Origin: Lachnospiraceae bacterium UBA3310
GTDB lineage: Bacteria > Bacillota > Clostridia > Lachnospirales > Lachnospiraceae
Assembly: GCA_002361355.1 (NCBI GenBank)
Contig: DESQ01000030.1
Coordinates: 1 to 64,000 of the forward strand
Length of the DNA stretch: 64,000 nt
Direction of reading: 5' to 3'
Position 1 is the first letter of the stretch. Every line of letters begins with the position of its first letter. This document shows positions 17,844 through 26,948 of this stretch, piece by piece. The notes under the pieces were generated by a model. The model did not search any database, had not been told where the DNA came from, and saw only the letters and a list, made by a program, of their open reading frames with translations. Made by a program: the position numbers and the translations under genes.

Positions 17844-19565
17844 ATGGCACAGCCCATCATTTCTTTTAGAGATTATGGATTTCAGTACAGGGCACAGGCA
17901 ACGCCCACATTGCATCACATTAATCTGGATATCTATCCGGGAGAGAAGGTGTTGATTGCGGGCGCGTCCGGCAGTGGAAAAAGCACCATTGGAAGCTGTA
18001 TCAACGGCCTGATTCCCTATGCCTATCCGGGGGAGAATACGGGAGAACTTCTGGTTGGGGGAAAAGACCCGAAAAAGGAAAGCATTTTTGCTTTAAGCCA
18101 GATGGTAGGGACGGTTCTGCAGGATACGGACGGGCAGTTTATCGGTCTGACGGTGGGGGAGGATATCGCCTTTGCGCTGGAAAACGACTGTGTTGTGCAG
18201 GATGAGATGAAACGGATTGTGGAGGAGACGGCGAAACTGGTGGATATTGACCATCATCTGGAATATGCGCCCCACGAACTTTCCGGCGGACAGAAGCAGC
18301 GGGTCAGTCTGGCGGGAGTCATGGTGGAAAAGGTGAAAGTCCTTCTCTTCGATGAACCTCTTGCGAATCTGGATCCGGCGGCGGGCAGGGCTGCGATCGA
18401 GCTGATCGACGAGGTGCAGGAGCGCACCGGCGCGGCGGTGATCATCATTGAGCACCGTCTGGAGGATGTGCTGTGGCGAAAGATTGACCGGATCGTACTC
18501 ATGGAGGAGGGCCGGATTGTGGCGGATATGCCGACGAAGGCGTTTCTGGCAGATACGATGCTCCTGGAACATGGCATCAGAGAGCCGCTTTATCTGACGG
18601 CGCTCCGCTACGCGGGCGTTCCGATTACGGAAAAGCTGGAACCCCAGCATGTGGACAGCCTGCAGTTGTCGGAGGCACACAAGGAGAAGGTGCGGGCCTG
18701 GTATCGTGACAACGAGGATATCGGGGAAGCCGGTGCGCAGAAACGGGATATCCTCAGCGTGGAGAATTTGAGCTTCGGTTATACACCGGAAGTACAGAAC
18801 CTGAAAGACGTGAGTTTTTCCATCAAAGAGGGCGAGATGGTCAGCATCGTAGGAAAAAACGGCGCGGGAAAGAGCACCCTCGCCAAGCTGATCTGCGGCT
18901 TTGAAAAACCCACGGCGGGAAAGATTTGCCTGGAGGGGAGAGATCTGTCAGACGACACCATAAAGGAGCGGGCGAGCCGGATCGGCTATGTGATGCAGAA
19001 TCCCAACCAGATGATCTCTAAGCCCCTGATCTGGGACGAGGTGGAGATGGCGCTTCTTGCGGGCGATATGAGTGCCGGAGAGCGAAAGGAACGGGTGGAG
19101 GAAACCCTGAAAATATGCGGCCTTTATCCTTTCCGCAAATGGCCTGTGTCGGCGCTTTCCTTCGGGCAGAAAAAGCGGGTGACCATCGCCGGCATTCTGG
19201 TACAACAGCCCCGAATCATTATTCTGGACGAGCCTACGGCAGGGCAGGATTATCATCACTATACGGAGATCATGGAATTTTTGAAGAGCCTGAACGAGCA
19301 GGGCTTTACGATTATTATGATTACCCATGATATGCATCTGATGTTAGAATATACGCCGAGAGCGATTGTGTTCTGTGAGGGAGAGCTGCTGGCGGACACC
19401 ACGGCGGCGCATGTACTCAATGACCCGGATCTGGTGCGGCGGGCGAACTTGAAGGAGACCAGCCTTTATACGTTCAGTATGGCGTGTGGCATAGAAAATC
19501 CACAGAAATTTACGGAACGGTTTATCGCCTACGAGGAGGCGCACAGAAGAAAGCAGGAGGGATGA
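17844..19565 (+). CDS. ECF transporter ATPase, two fused ABC domains
   Basis: This 573-residue protein contains two ABC ATPase domains in one chain, equivalent to EcfA and EcfA'. Domain 1 (about 1-240) has Walker A GASGSGKST, signature LSGGQKQR and Walker B VLLFDEPLANLDP. Domain 2 (about 295-560) has Walker A GKNGAGKST, the altered signature LSFGQKKR and Walker B IIILDEPTAGQDY. It powers the importer made with the S component before it and EcfT after it. The altered second signature is common in ECF ATPases. Confidence 0.93.
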   Translation: MAQPIISFRDYGFQYRAQATPTLHHINLDIYPGEKVLIAGASGSGKSTIGSCINGLIPYAYPGENTGELLVGGKDPKKESIFALSQMVGTVLQDTDGQFIGLTVGEDIAFALENDCVVQDEMKRIVEETAKLVDIDHHLEYAPHELSGGQKQRVSLAGVMVEKVKVLLFDEPLANLDPAAGRAAIELIDEVQERTGAAVIIIEHRLEDVLWRKIDRIVLMEEGRIVADMPTKAFLADTMLLEHGIREPLYLTALRYAGVPITEKLEPQHVDSLQLSEAHKEKVRAWYRDNEDIGEAGAQKRDILSVENLSFGYTPEVQNLKDVSFSIKEGEMVSIVGKNGAGKSTLAKLICGFEKPTAGKICLEGRDLSDDTIKERASRIGYVMQNPNQMISKPLIWDEVEMALLAGDMSAGERKERVEETLKICGLYPFRKWPVSALSFGQKKRVTIAGILVQQPRIIILDEPTAGQDYHHYTEIMEFLKSLNEQGFTIIMITHDMHLMLEYTPRAIVFCEGELLADTTAAHVLNDPDLVRRANLKETSLYTFSMACGIENPQKFTERFIAYEEAHRRKQEG

Positions 19566-19566
19566 G

Positions 19567-20409
19567 ATGGCACGGGTAGCAATACTGAATTATATCAAAC
19601 GGCCCAGCCCGGTACATGAGTTGACGGGAACTGCAAAGCTGGTCTTTTTCCTTGCATGGAGCGTGGCGTCCATGGTTACCTTCGACACCCGCGTGCTGAT
19701 CTGTATGCTGTTGATCGGGGCGGTGATTTTTAAGATCAGTCAGATTAAAATCAGGGATATCAGCGTTGTACTGGGACTGGCTGCTGTGTTTCTTTTACTC
19801 AATAATTTTTTTATTTATCTGTTCACACCGGAGTATGGGGTGGAGGTCTACGAAAGCAGAAATGTATTGTTTCCCATTGTGGGGAGATATACGGTTACGG
19901 CCCAGCAGTTGTTTTATCATCTGAATATTACGCTGAAAGTCATCTGCGTGGTGCCCATCGCCCTGCTCTTTATTGCCTGTACAGATCCAAGCGAGTTCGC
20001 CTCGTCTCTGGCAAGAATCGGGGTGAGCTACCGGGCGGGCTATGCGGTGAGTCTGGCGCTTCGCTACATACCTGATGTGCAGAGAGAGTACCGGAATATC
20101 AGTCAGGCACAGCAGGCAAGGGGCATAGATTTATCGGGAAAGGATAAGCTTTTTACAAGGCTGAAAAATTCGGTGGCGATTCTTCTGCCGCTTATCATGT
20201 CGAGTATTAATCGCATTGAGGTGGTCAGTAACGCCATGGAACTTCGCGGGTTCGGCAAGGAAAAGAAACGGACATGGTATATGCAGAGGAAATTGCAGAA
20301 AAACGACTGGCTGGCAATCGGGTTTGCGCTGGCGGTTCTGGTGATCGGCCTGGGGGTGACTTTCAGCAACGGAAGCCGGTATTATAATCCGTTTATGGAG
20401 GCTTTATGA
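19567..20409 (+). CDS. ECF transporter transmembrane protein EcfT
   Basis: This 280-residue membrane protein is the scaffold joining S component and ATPases. It has about five hydrophobic helices. Two arginine-containing coupling motifs are expected; the region SQAQQARGIDL and the AMELRGFGKEKKR stretch fit them, the latter being the classic A-R-G motif. It begins 1 nt after the ATPase stop region and overlaps the next gene by 4 nt (ATGA), so the genes are translationally linked. Confidence 0.92.
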   Translation: MARVAILNYIKRPSPVHELTGTAKLVFFLAWSVASMVTFDTRVLICMLLIGAVIFKISQIKIRDISVVLGLAAVFLLLNNFFIYLFTPEYGVEVYESRNVLFPIVGRYTVTAQQLFYHLNITLKVICVVPIALLFIACTDPSEFASSLARIGVSYRAGYAVSLALRYIPDVQREYRNISQAQQARGIDLSGKDKLFTRLKNSVAILLPLIMSSINRIEVVSNAMELRGFGKEKKRTWYMQRKLQKNDWLAIGFALAVLVIGLGVTFSNGSRYYNPFMEAL

Positions 20410-21314
20410 AACTTTTGGTAATCGGCGGAAGCTATTTTTACGGCAGGGTCTTTGTGATGGAGGCGGCGAAGGAACATGAGATTACCGTCTGGAATCGTGG
20501 CACTTACTCTATGGAGACATTTGGGGTCAGGCAGATTAAGGCAGACAGGCATGAAAGGACGGCGGCCTGTATAGAGGATTACGATGCGGTGGTGGACTTC
20601 TGTGCCTACGCGCCCGGAGATGTGCAGACAACCATAGAAAATATCAAGGGAAAGATCGGACAGTACATTCTGATCAGTACCGTGGATGTGTACGAGAGAG
20701 ATCCTTTTTCATTCAGGACGGAGGAGACGCCATTTGAAAAAAGACCGCTTGGCGGGGAGGCGGGAGCGTATATTGCGGGAAAGGTTGCTCTTGAGGAGGA
20801 GATACGCAGGATTTGTACCATGAGAAATATCCCTTACACGGTGTTTCGTCCGGCAATTCTCTATGGCCCTTACAATTATGCGCCCAGAGAGGCGGCCTAT
20901 ATCCAAATGCTTCTGACGAACCATGTGCTGCCCCGGTTTACGGATGCGGACGGCCGGTTCCAGTTTGTCTATGTGAAGGATGCGGCTCATGCCATTATGA
21001 GAGGTCTCGGCAATGAGAAAGCTTTCGGGCAGGCTTATAATGTATGCCAGGATCAGGTGCTCACCTATGACGCGTTCTTTGGGACGCTGCGGGCGGTGGC
21101 GGAGCCGGAGGATCTGGCAGGGGCTGCGGAGGTGCCGCTTACAGTGGAACAGGCAATGGTGCAGGGAGTGCCGGTACCTTTCCCGGCGACAGCGGCGGAG
21201 ACGCATCTGTGCGATAATGAGAAGGGAAAGAGGGAACTTTCTCTGGAATATACGGATTTTGAAGAGGGAATGAGAAGAACTTACAAAGCCTTTCGGCATG
21301 TTTACGCAGGATGA
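20406..21314 (+). CDS. NAD-dependent epimerase/dehydratase family protein
   Basis: This 302-residue protein has a Rossmann fold of the extended short-chain dehydrogenase type. The N-terminal dinucleotide motif reads VIGGSYFYG, a variant of GGxGFxG. A Tyr-x3-Lys pair (YIAGK) follows a Ser/Thr-rich strand (LISTVDVYER), consistent with an active catalytic core. The segment FRPAILYGPYNYAPRE is typical of nucleotide-sugar epimerases and reductases. It overlaps EcfT by 4 nt. The substrate is unknown; an mRNA-binding role, as in chloroplast homologues, is also possible. Confidence 0.75.
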   Translation: MKLLVIGGSYFYGRVFVMEAAKEHEITVWNRGTYSMETFGVRQIKADRHERTAACIEDYDAVVDFCAYAPGDVQTTIENIKGKIGQYILISTVDVYERDPFSFRTEETPFEKRPLGGEAGAYIAGKVALEEEIRRICTMRNIPYTVFRPAILYGPYNYAPREAAYIQMLLTNHVLPRFTDADGRFQFVYVKDAAHAIMRGLGNEKAFGQAYNVCQDQVLTYDAFFGTLRAVAEPEDLAGAAEVPLTVEQAMVQGVPVPFPATAAETHLCDNEKGKRELSLEYTDFEEGMRRTYKAFRHVYAG

Positions 21315-21377
21315 GATGCTGCAGGATGGATGTAAAGAGGGCGGCGCAGGCAGATGGAAAAGGAAATGGAGATAAAA

Positions 21378-21602
21378 ATGACGTTAGATGAAGCAACGAT
21401 TGGAAAAACAGTAAAAATCACCAAAGTGGGTGGAGAGGGGCAGCTTCGGGTGCGCCTTCTCGATATGGGGCTGATTCCGCAGACGACGGTTACCGTGCAG
21501 AAGGTTGCACCTATGGGAGACCCGATTGAAATATATCTGCGGGGGTATGAACTGACCATTCGGAAGGAGGACGCGGCACGTATCGAAGTGGCGGAAGGAT
21601 AA
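21378..21602 (+). CDS. feoA: ferrous iron transport protein A
   Basis: This is a small cytoplasmic SH3-like protein of 74 residues that assists FeoB in Fe(II) uptake. LRVRLLDMGLIPQT and the C-terminal YELTIRKEDAARI are the hallmarks of FeoA. I prefer the ATG at 21378, since GGAG lies 6 nt upstream; an ATG 24 nt earlier would add eight charged residues and has only a weak site. feoB follows after 3 nt, the usual arrangement. Confidence 0.9.
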   Translation: MTLDEATIGKTVKITKVGGEGQLRVRLLDMGLIPQTTVTVQKVAPMGDPIEIYLRGYELTIRKEDAARIEVAEG

Positions 21603-21605
21603 AGT

Positions 21606-23615
21606 ATGATATACGCATTGGCAGGCAATCAGAACAGCGGCAAGACAACATTATTTAATCAGTTGACGGGATCTAACCAGCATGTGGGCAATTTTCCCGG
21701 CGTGACGGTGGACTCCAAGATGGGAGAGATACGGGGCGAAAAAGGAAACGCGGTGGTGGATCTGCCGGGTATCTACTCGATCAGACCCTATACCAATGAG
21801 GAGATCGTAACCCGCAGCTTTATTTTACAGGAGAAGCCGGACGGGATCATTAACATTGTGGATGCCACCAACATTGAGAGAAATCTCTATCTGACGCTTC
21901 AGCTTTTGGAGTTACATATTCCTATGGTGATTGCGCTCAACATGATGGACGAGGTGCGGGGAAACGGAGGCACCATTGACATTGAGGCTATGGAGGAGGC
22001 GCTGGGAGTTCCGGTAGTGCCAATCAGCGCCGTAAAGAATGAAGGCATTGAGGATTTGATCGGAGCTATCAGAGAGGTTGCTTCCAGACGGATTTATCCG
22101 AAGGTGACGGATTTTTGTGAAAAAGGCCCGGTACACCGTTGTATTCATGCAGTCAGTCATCAGGTGGAGGATCACGCAGAGCGGATCGGCATGTCGCCCC
22201 GGTTTGCGGCTACCAAGATTGTGGAGGGAGACCGGGAAATCATAGAAAGGCTGGCTCTTTCGGAGAACGAGCTGGAGCTGATGGAACATAGCGTGGTGGA
22301 GATGGAACAGGACAGCGGGATGGATCGGAATGCCGCTTTGGCGGCCATGCGCTATGATTTTATCGAGCGAATCTGCTCCCGTGCGGTGATCCGCTGCAAG
22401 GAGAGCAGGGAACGTATCAGGAGCCGGAAGATTGACAGTGTGCTCACCGGCAGATATCTGGCCATTCCCGCGTTTGTGCTTATTATGGTGGTAGTGTTTT
22501 ACCTGACTTTCGGGCTGATCGGTAGCTTTTTGAGCGACCTTTTAAGTATGGGTATCGATGCTTTGTCCGGGGTGGTGGAACAGGCGCTTGTGGATTACGG
22601 GATCAATCCCGTGGTGAAGAGTCTGGTGATAGATGGCATATTCACGGGTGTGGGAAGTGTGTTGAGCTTCCTCCCGATTATTGTCATTTTGTTTTTCTTC
22701 CTGTCCATTCTGGAGGATTCGGGCTACATGGCGCGCATCGCCTTTGTGATGGACAGACCCTTGCGAAAAATCGGTCTTTCGGGGAAGAGTTTCGTGTCCA
22801 TGCTGATTGGCTTTGGGTGCAGTGTGCCGGCGGTGATGTCTACGAGAACCCTCTCTTCGGAGCGGGATAAGAAAATGACCATTCTGCTGATCCCTTTTAT
22901 AAGCTGCTCGGCGAAAATTCCGATTTACGCGCTGTTTGCGGCGGCTTTTTTTGCAAAGCGGACGGCTCTTGTGATGATGGGGCTTTATGCCTTCGGCATT
23001 CTGGTGGGGCTTCTCTGCGCTGTGGTCTTGAAAAAGACAGCGTTTCGTGGCAGTTCCATGCCCTTTATGATGGAGCTTCCCAACTATCGTTTCCCTTCCG
23101 CAAAGAGCGTACTGTTGCTGATGTGGGATAAGGCGAAGGATTTTGTACAGCGTGCCTTTACGATTATTTTTGTCGCGACGATTCTGATTTGGTTTTTACA
23201 GACCTTTGACATGCGATTTAATGTGGTGTCGGATTCGGGAGAGAGCCTGCTCGCTATGATCGGAAAATGGATTGCGCCGCTTTTTGGGCCGGTGGGATTT
23301 AACGACTGGCGGGCGACGACGGCGTTGATCAGCGGCTTTACGGCGAAGGAGGCGGTGGTGAGCACGCTGGGCGTTCTGACAGGCTCCTCTATGGTAAACT
23401 TAAGCGATACGCTGGGAACGATTTTTACGCCAGCTTCGGCCGTGAGCTTTTTGGTATTTACCTTGCTCTACACGCCCTGCGTGGCGGCGGTGGCGACCAT
23501 CAGGAGAGAGCTTGGCTCTGCGGTTAAGACGCTGGGCGTGGTCTGTATGCAGTGCGGCGTTGCATGGGTTGTGGCCTGTCTGGTGTATCAGCTTCTGTGC
23601 CTTTTTGGTTTTTGA
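21606..23615 (+). CDS. feoB: ferrous iron transporter B
   Basis: This 669-residue inner-membrane Fe(II) transporter has an N-terminal G domain. G1 is GNQNSGKTTLFN (residues about 7-18), the G2 threonine region is NFPGVTVD, G3 is DLPGIYS and G4 is NMMDE. Linker helices follow, then about eight to ten membrane helices with the two Gate motifs, including GFGCSVPAVMSTR and FTLLYTPCVAA. The length is slightly short but complete. No FeoC follows; a possible 64-residue frame overlapping the end is not FeoC-like. Fe(II) import fits an anaerobe. Confidence 0.95.
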   Translation: MIYALAGNQNSGKTTLFNQLTGSNQHVGNFPGVTVDSKMGEIRGEKGNAVVDLPGIYSIRPYTNEEIVTRSFILQEKPDGIINIVDATNIERNLYLTLQLLELHIPMVIALNMMDEVRGNGGTIDIEAMEEALGVPVVPISAVKNEGIEDLIGAIREVASRRIYPKVTDFCEKGPVHRCIHAVSHQVEDHAERIGMSPRFAATKIVEGDREIIERLALSENELELMEHSVVEMEQDSGMDRNAALAAMRYDFIERICSRAVIRCKESRERIRSRKIDSVLTGRYLAIPAFVLIMVVVFYLTFGLIGSFLSDLLSMGIDALSGVVEQALVDYGINPVVKSLVIDGIFTGVGSVLSFLPIIVILFFFLSILEDSGYMARIAFVMDRPLRKIGLSGKSFVSMLIGFGCSVPAVMSTRTLSSERDKKMTILLIPFISCSAKIPIYALFAAAFFAKRTALVMMGLYAFGILVGLLCAVVLKKTAFRGSSMPFMMELPNYRFPSAKSVLLLMWDKAKDFVQRAFTIIFVATILIWFLQTFDMRFNVVSDSGESLLAMIGKWIAPLFGPVGFNDWRATTALISGFTAKEAVVSTLGVLTGSSMVNLSDTLGTIFTPASAVSFLVFTLLYTPCVAAVATIRRELGSAVKTLGVVCMQCGVAWVVACLVYQLLCLFGF

Positions 23616-23639
23616 TAGAGGGCTTTCGTGTAAAAGTGC

Positions 23640-23668
23640 TTGCTTTTTTTACGCGGAAGCATTATGAT
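23640..23668 (+). promoter_or_regulatory. promoter of the glucanase gene
   Basis: TTGCTT (23640-23645) and TATGAT (23663-23668) are spaced by 17 nt. The operator-like palindrome at 23679-23690 lies just over the expected start site. Confidence 0.5.
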
Positions 23669-23678
23669 AGAGCAAACG

Positions 23679-23690
23679 GAAAACGTTTTC
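23679..23690. promoter_or_regulatory. LacI/CcpA-type palindromic operator
   Basis: A perfect 12-bp palindrome, GAAAACGTTTTC, with a central CG as in operators of LacI-family regulators. It matches the catabolite-response consensus except at the two outermost positions. Its place just downstream of the -10 of a sugar-hydrolase promoter suggests repression of that gene. Confidence 0.5.
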
Positions 23691-23735
23691 TTTCGAAACG
23701 GAAAAAATGGGGAAACAGAGAAAGGGTGGGATCAT

Positions 23736-25508
23736 ATGGATTTTAACGCGGTGTATCACAGGGCGAACGACAATTACTGCTATCCGCTGGATGAGGAACA
23801 GCTTGTTATCAATATCAGGACGGGGTATGATATCAAGTATGTGAATTTGATCTATGGCGATCCTTTCAATGCCGGTATTCTGGGCGGCGGGGAGAGTTGG
23901 GAGGGGGAGGCGGTAAACATTCCCTTTAAGAAACGCCTGAAAAACCAGCTCTGGTGGACTACCACGATCAGGCCCGAGTACAAAAGGCTTAAATATTATT
24001 TTGAACTGCAGGCGGAGAATGAGCGGTGGTTTTATTTTGAGGACGGGTTTGTGTCGGAAGAGCAGATGGCGCTTGAAGGGAGAAGCAGACAGTATTTTAT
24101 TTTTCCGTGGATGAATCCGGCTGACCTTCCGGTGACGCCTGACTGGGTGAATGATACGATCTGGTATCAGATATTTCCGGAGCGCTTCTGTAACGGAGAC
24201 CCTTCTATCAATCCGGAAGGGACGCTGCCATGGCGGGTGAGGGGATCTGTCACCAACGAGGAGTTTTTTGGCGGGGACCTGCAGGGCATTATCAATAAAC
24301 TGGACTATATCAGGGACTTGGGGGTGTCGGGACTGTACCTGACGCCTGTCAACGAATCGCCCACCTCCCATAAGTATGATACCACGGATTACACAAAGAT
24401 TGATCCTCATTTCGGGTCGGAGGAAACCATGAGGACGTTAGTCAGAGAGGCGCACGACAGGGGAATCCGCGTGATGCTAGACGGCGTGTTCAACCATTCC
24501 GGCGAGGGTTTTGCGCCCTGGCTTGACGTGAAGGAGAAGGGGCCGCAGTCGGAATACTGGGACTGGTTTATGGTGAACGAGTGGCCCTTTGAGACGGAGG
24601 GGAACCGTGCGCGGGCGAAGAAGTATTATACCTTTGCCTTTTACGATAATATGCCGAAATTAAACACCAACAATCCGAAGGTACGGGATTATCTGATCGG
24701 TGTTTGTGAGAATTGGGTCAGAAATTATGATGTGGACGGAATCAGGCTGGATGTGGCGAATGAGGTTTCCCACACTTTTTGTAAGGAACTCCGCAGACGA
24801 TTAAAAGCCATCAAACCGGATCTCTATATTCTGGGAGAGATCTGGCACGATGCCATGCCGTGGCTTCGGGGCGACGAATTTGATTCGGTTATGAATTATC
24901 CGCTGGGGGAGAGCATCAAGGATTTCTGGATTGACAAGAGTCTCACAAACGAGGATTTCGAGTATACGATCAACCGCTGTTACACACGCTATATGCAGCA
25001 GACAAACGATGTGCTTTTCAATCTGTTAGACTCTCATGACACGAAAAGGCTTCGCAGTGACGTAAAGAATCTGGACGAGTATTTTCAGCAGTTGGCGGTG
25101 CTTTTCACGATGCCAGGTTCACCCTGCATCTATTATGGCACAGAGATTGCCATGGAGGGCGGGCATGATCCGGACTGCCGCCGCTGTATGCCATGGGAGG
25201 AAATCGACAGGGGCGTTTACAGTGAACGGACAGATATTATCAAAAGCCTGCTGCATCTGCGCAGGTCAGAGCCTCTCTTACGAAGCCGTGACTTCCACTT
25301 TCCGAACAAGATCAACAGGCCCAGAGTGATCGAGTTTAACAAGATGGGCTGGGTGGACAATTATGTGGAGGTTATCATCAATTGCGAGGAGGAGGACATC
25401 GAGATTCCGCGGGAGGGTACGATCCTCTTTTCCAGACACTATATCGACAATACGCTTTTGAGAAACGGCATTTTAATTCGGAGGAATGGTGTGAATGAAT
25501 CAGTTTAA
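23736..25508 (+). CDS. GH13 alpha-glucanase (neopullulanase/cyclomaltodextrinase type)
   Basis: This 590-residue glycoside hydrolase has no signal peptide, so it should act on imported malto-oligosaccharides or cyclodextrins in the cytoplasm. An N-terminal CBM34-like beta domain (about 1-125) precedes the TIM barrel. The GH13 conserved regions are visible: DGVFNHSG, DGIRLDVANEV with the nucleophile Asp, LGEIWHD with the acid Glu, and LLDSHDTKR with the third Asp. GGGTGGG about 5 nt upstream supports this ATG; an earlier in-frame ATG lies inside the operator region. It overlaps the next gene by 14 nt. Confidence 0.9.
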   Translation: MDFNAVYHRANDNYCYPLDEEQLVINIRTGYDIKYVNLIYGDPFNAGILGGGESWEGEAVNIPFKKRLKNQLWWTTTIRPEYKRLKYYFELQAENERWFYFEDGFVSEEQMALEGRSRQYFIFPWMNPADLPVTPDWVNDTIWYQIFPERFCNGDPSINPEGTLPWRVRGSVTNEEFFGGDLQGIINKLDYIRDLGVSGLYLTPVNESPTSHKYDTTDYTKIDPHFGSEETMRTLVREAHDRGIRVMLDGVFNHSGEGFAPWLDVKEKGPQSEYWDWFMVNEWPFETEGNRARAKKYYTFAFYDNMPKLNTNNPKVRDYLIGVCENWVRNYDVDGIRLDVANEVSHTFCKELRRRLKAIKPDLYILGEIWHDAMPWLRGDEFDSVMNYPLGESIKDFWIDKSLTNEDFEYTINRCYTRYMQQTNDVLFNLLDSHDTKRLRSDVKNLDEYFQQLAVLFTMPGSPCIYYGTEIAMEGGHDPDCRRCMPWEEIDRGVYSERTDIIKSLLHLRRSEPLLRSRDFHFPNKINRPRVIEFNKMGWVDNYVEVIINCEEEDIEIPREGTILFSRHYIDNTLLRNGILIRRNGVNESV

Positions 25509-26544
25509 TTTACCGGGGTGTCTCTTTATTGAGGAAGGAGCCTGCGAGCGGTTAAATGAAATTTTGGCGGATTGTATTCCGGGGATAGAAAAGAAGCGGA
25601 CAGTGATTGCGACGGAGGAATCCCTGCTCCCGATTATGGGCGCTTACCTTGACGAAATGAAGCGTGATCTGCCTAAGAGCGAGCTTTATCTCATAGAAGA
25701 GAACAGTTTTGAGGAAGCCATGGAGCTGGCGAAATACATCTGCATGAAAGACGTGGAGGTCATTATCGGCGTGGGCGGCGGCAAGGTTCTGGATGTGGCA
25801 AAGTACGCAGGGTTTGTCGGAAAAATTTCTTATATCTGCGTACCTACGACCCTGAGCAATGACAGTCTTTCGTCGCCGGTGGCGGTGCTTGGCACGGAGG
25901 GCGATGCGAGAAAGACTTTCAAATGCACCATACCTGCAGGGATTGTGGTGGACGTGAACGTGGTGATTAACGCGCCGCTTTCCCATTTGCAGTCGGGTAT
26001 TGGAGACACCATAAGCAAGTACACCGCGCTTTATGACTGGAAATTAGATGCGGCGCACAGGGGAGACCGGGTGGACGGTTTTTCCTATCTTTTGTCCGAT
26101 ATGGCATTCTCCTCGCTTTGCTATAACGAGGAGAAGTCGTTAAAGAGTAAAGAGTTTATTAAGATTCTGACGCAGGCGTTAGTACTTGGCGGACTGGCGA
26201 TGGAGATCGCGGGAAATTCCAGACCAAGCAGCGGGTCGGAGCATCTTTTCTGTCATTCCCTGGAAGAAAACTACAGGGAGATTTCCATTTCCCACGGTAT
26301 GGCAGTGGCCCTTGGCAGCCTTGTGAGCTGTCGTCTGCAGGGACGGGATGTGAGCCGTCTGGAGACGGTTATGAGGGCTTATCATATGGACATGGATCCC
26401 ATGAACTGGGGTATTACGAAGAAAATCTTTACGGATGCATGGCTTAAGGCGGCAGATACCAGAAAGGATCGCTATACGGTGCTCAATGAAGTGGCGCTTA
26501 CCTCCGATTTACTGGGCGGGATCTATGACGAATTGCGCCGTTAA
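25495..26544 (+). CDS. sn-glycerol-1-phosphate dehydrogenase-like protein
   Basis: This 349-residue protein is from the iron-containing alcohol dehydrogenase superfamily. The NAD-binding loop reads IGVGGGKVLDVAKY, followed by PTTLSNDSLSSPVAVL, which matches the EgsA/AraM pattern of glycerol-1-phosphate dehydrogenases. GSEHLFCH and SHGMAVALG supply likely metal-binding histidines. The usual product would be sn-glycerol 1-phosphate, the archaeal-handed glycerol phosphate, known in Bacillus for heptaprenylglyceryl phosphate synthesis. No PcrB-type partner lies nearby. It is translationally coupled to the GH13 gene, which is odd for such an enzyme. Confidence 0.75.
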   Translation: MNQFNLPGCLFIEEGACERLNEILADCIPGIEKKRTVIATEESLLPIMGAYLDEMKRDLPKSELYLIEENSFEEAMELAKYICMKDVEVIIGVGGGKVLDVAKYAGFVGKISYICVPTTLSNDSLSSPVAVLGTEGDARKTFKCTIPAGIVVDVNVVINAPLSHLQSGIGDTISKYTALYDWKLDAAHRGDRVDGFSYLLSDMAFSSLCYNEEKSLKSKEFIKILTQALVLGGLAMEIAGNSRPSSGSEHLFCHSLEENYREISISHGMAVALGSLVSCRLQGRDVSRLETVMRAYHMDMDPMNWGITKKIFTDAWLKAADTRKDRYTVLNEVALTSDLLGGIYDELRR

Positions 26545-26557
26545 TCATAAAAACCTC

Positions 26558-26586
26558 TGTACAAATCTTCCAAAATGGCATAAAAT
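26558..26586 (+). promoter_or_regulatory. possible promoter of the HPr-like gene
   Basis: TGTACA (26558-26563) and TAAAAT (26581-26586) are separated by 17 nt, about 50 nt before the HPr-like start. The -35 match is weak. Confidence 0.4.
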
Positions 26587-26635
26587 CATAAAAAAGGGGA
26601 GTGGAACAGTGTCACATGGAAGAGGAGGTGTGGAA

Positions 26636-26869
26636 ATGAAGACGTATATGCTGGATTTAAATTCCATTGACAAGGTCAAAGGTTTTGTAAGTGCAATTGA
26701 AAAATTCGACGGATACTTTGACATGGCCACCGGCAGATATGTGGTTGATGCGAAGTCTATCATGGGTATTTTTTCCATGGATTTGTCGAAGAAAGTTGAG
26801 TTCCGGATTTTGGAAACCAATGCGCAGATCTCGGAAGTAGAGGCGGCGATCGCACCCTATATTGCATAA
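26636..26869 (+). CDS. HPr-like protein lacking the phosphorylatable histidine
   Basis: This 77-residue protein has the size and strand/helix order of HPr, the phosphocarrier of the sugar phosphotransferase system. The regulatory Ser46 region is preserved (DAKSIMGIFSMDL). The His-Ala-Arg-Pro motif expected near residue 15 is absent, since that stretch reads LNSIDKVKGFV. That makes it a Crh-type or orphan HPr that could be a target of HPr kinase but not carry phosphate to sugars. AGAGGAGG 7 nt upstream fixes the ATG. A terminator follows, so it is a single-gene unit. Confidence 0.75.
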   Translation: MKTYMLDLNSIDKVKGFVSAIEKFDGYFDMATGRYVVDAKSIMGIFSMDLSKKVEFRILETNAQISEVEAAIAPYIA

Positions 26870-26904
26870 CGGAAGGTGACAGGGAAACTGTTGCGGAAAA
26901 TGAA

Positions 26905-26936
26905 ACGGCTGTCGGTGCGCTTGCACAGACAGCCGT
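26905..26936. terminator. bidirectional terminator between HPr-like gene and rmuC
   Basis: A perfect 9-bp stem (acggctgtc / gacagccgt) with T-rich tails on both strands sits between two convergent genes and can serve both. Confidence 0.75.
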
Positions 26937-26948
26937 CCTTTACTTTTA

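Noticed and set aside
23552..23746. FeoC or other small gene after feoB
   Set aside because: The frame overlaps feoB and the glucanase promoter and lacks the winged-helix and cysteine pattern of FeoC.
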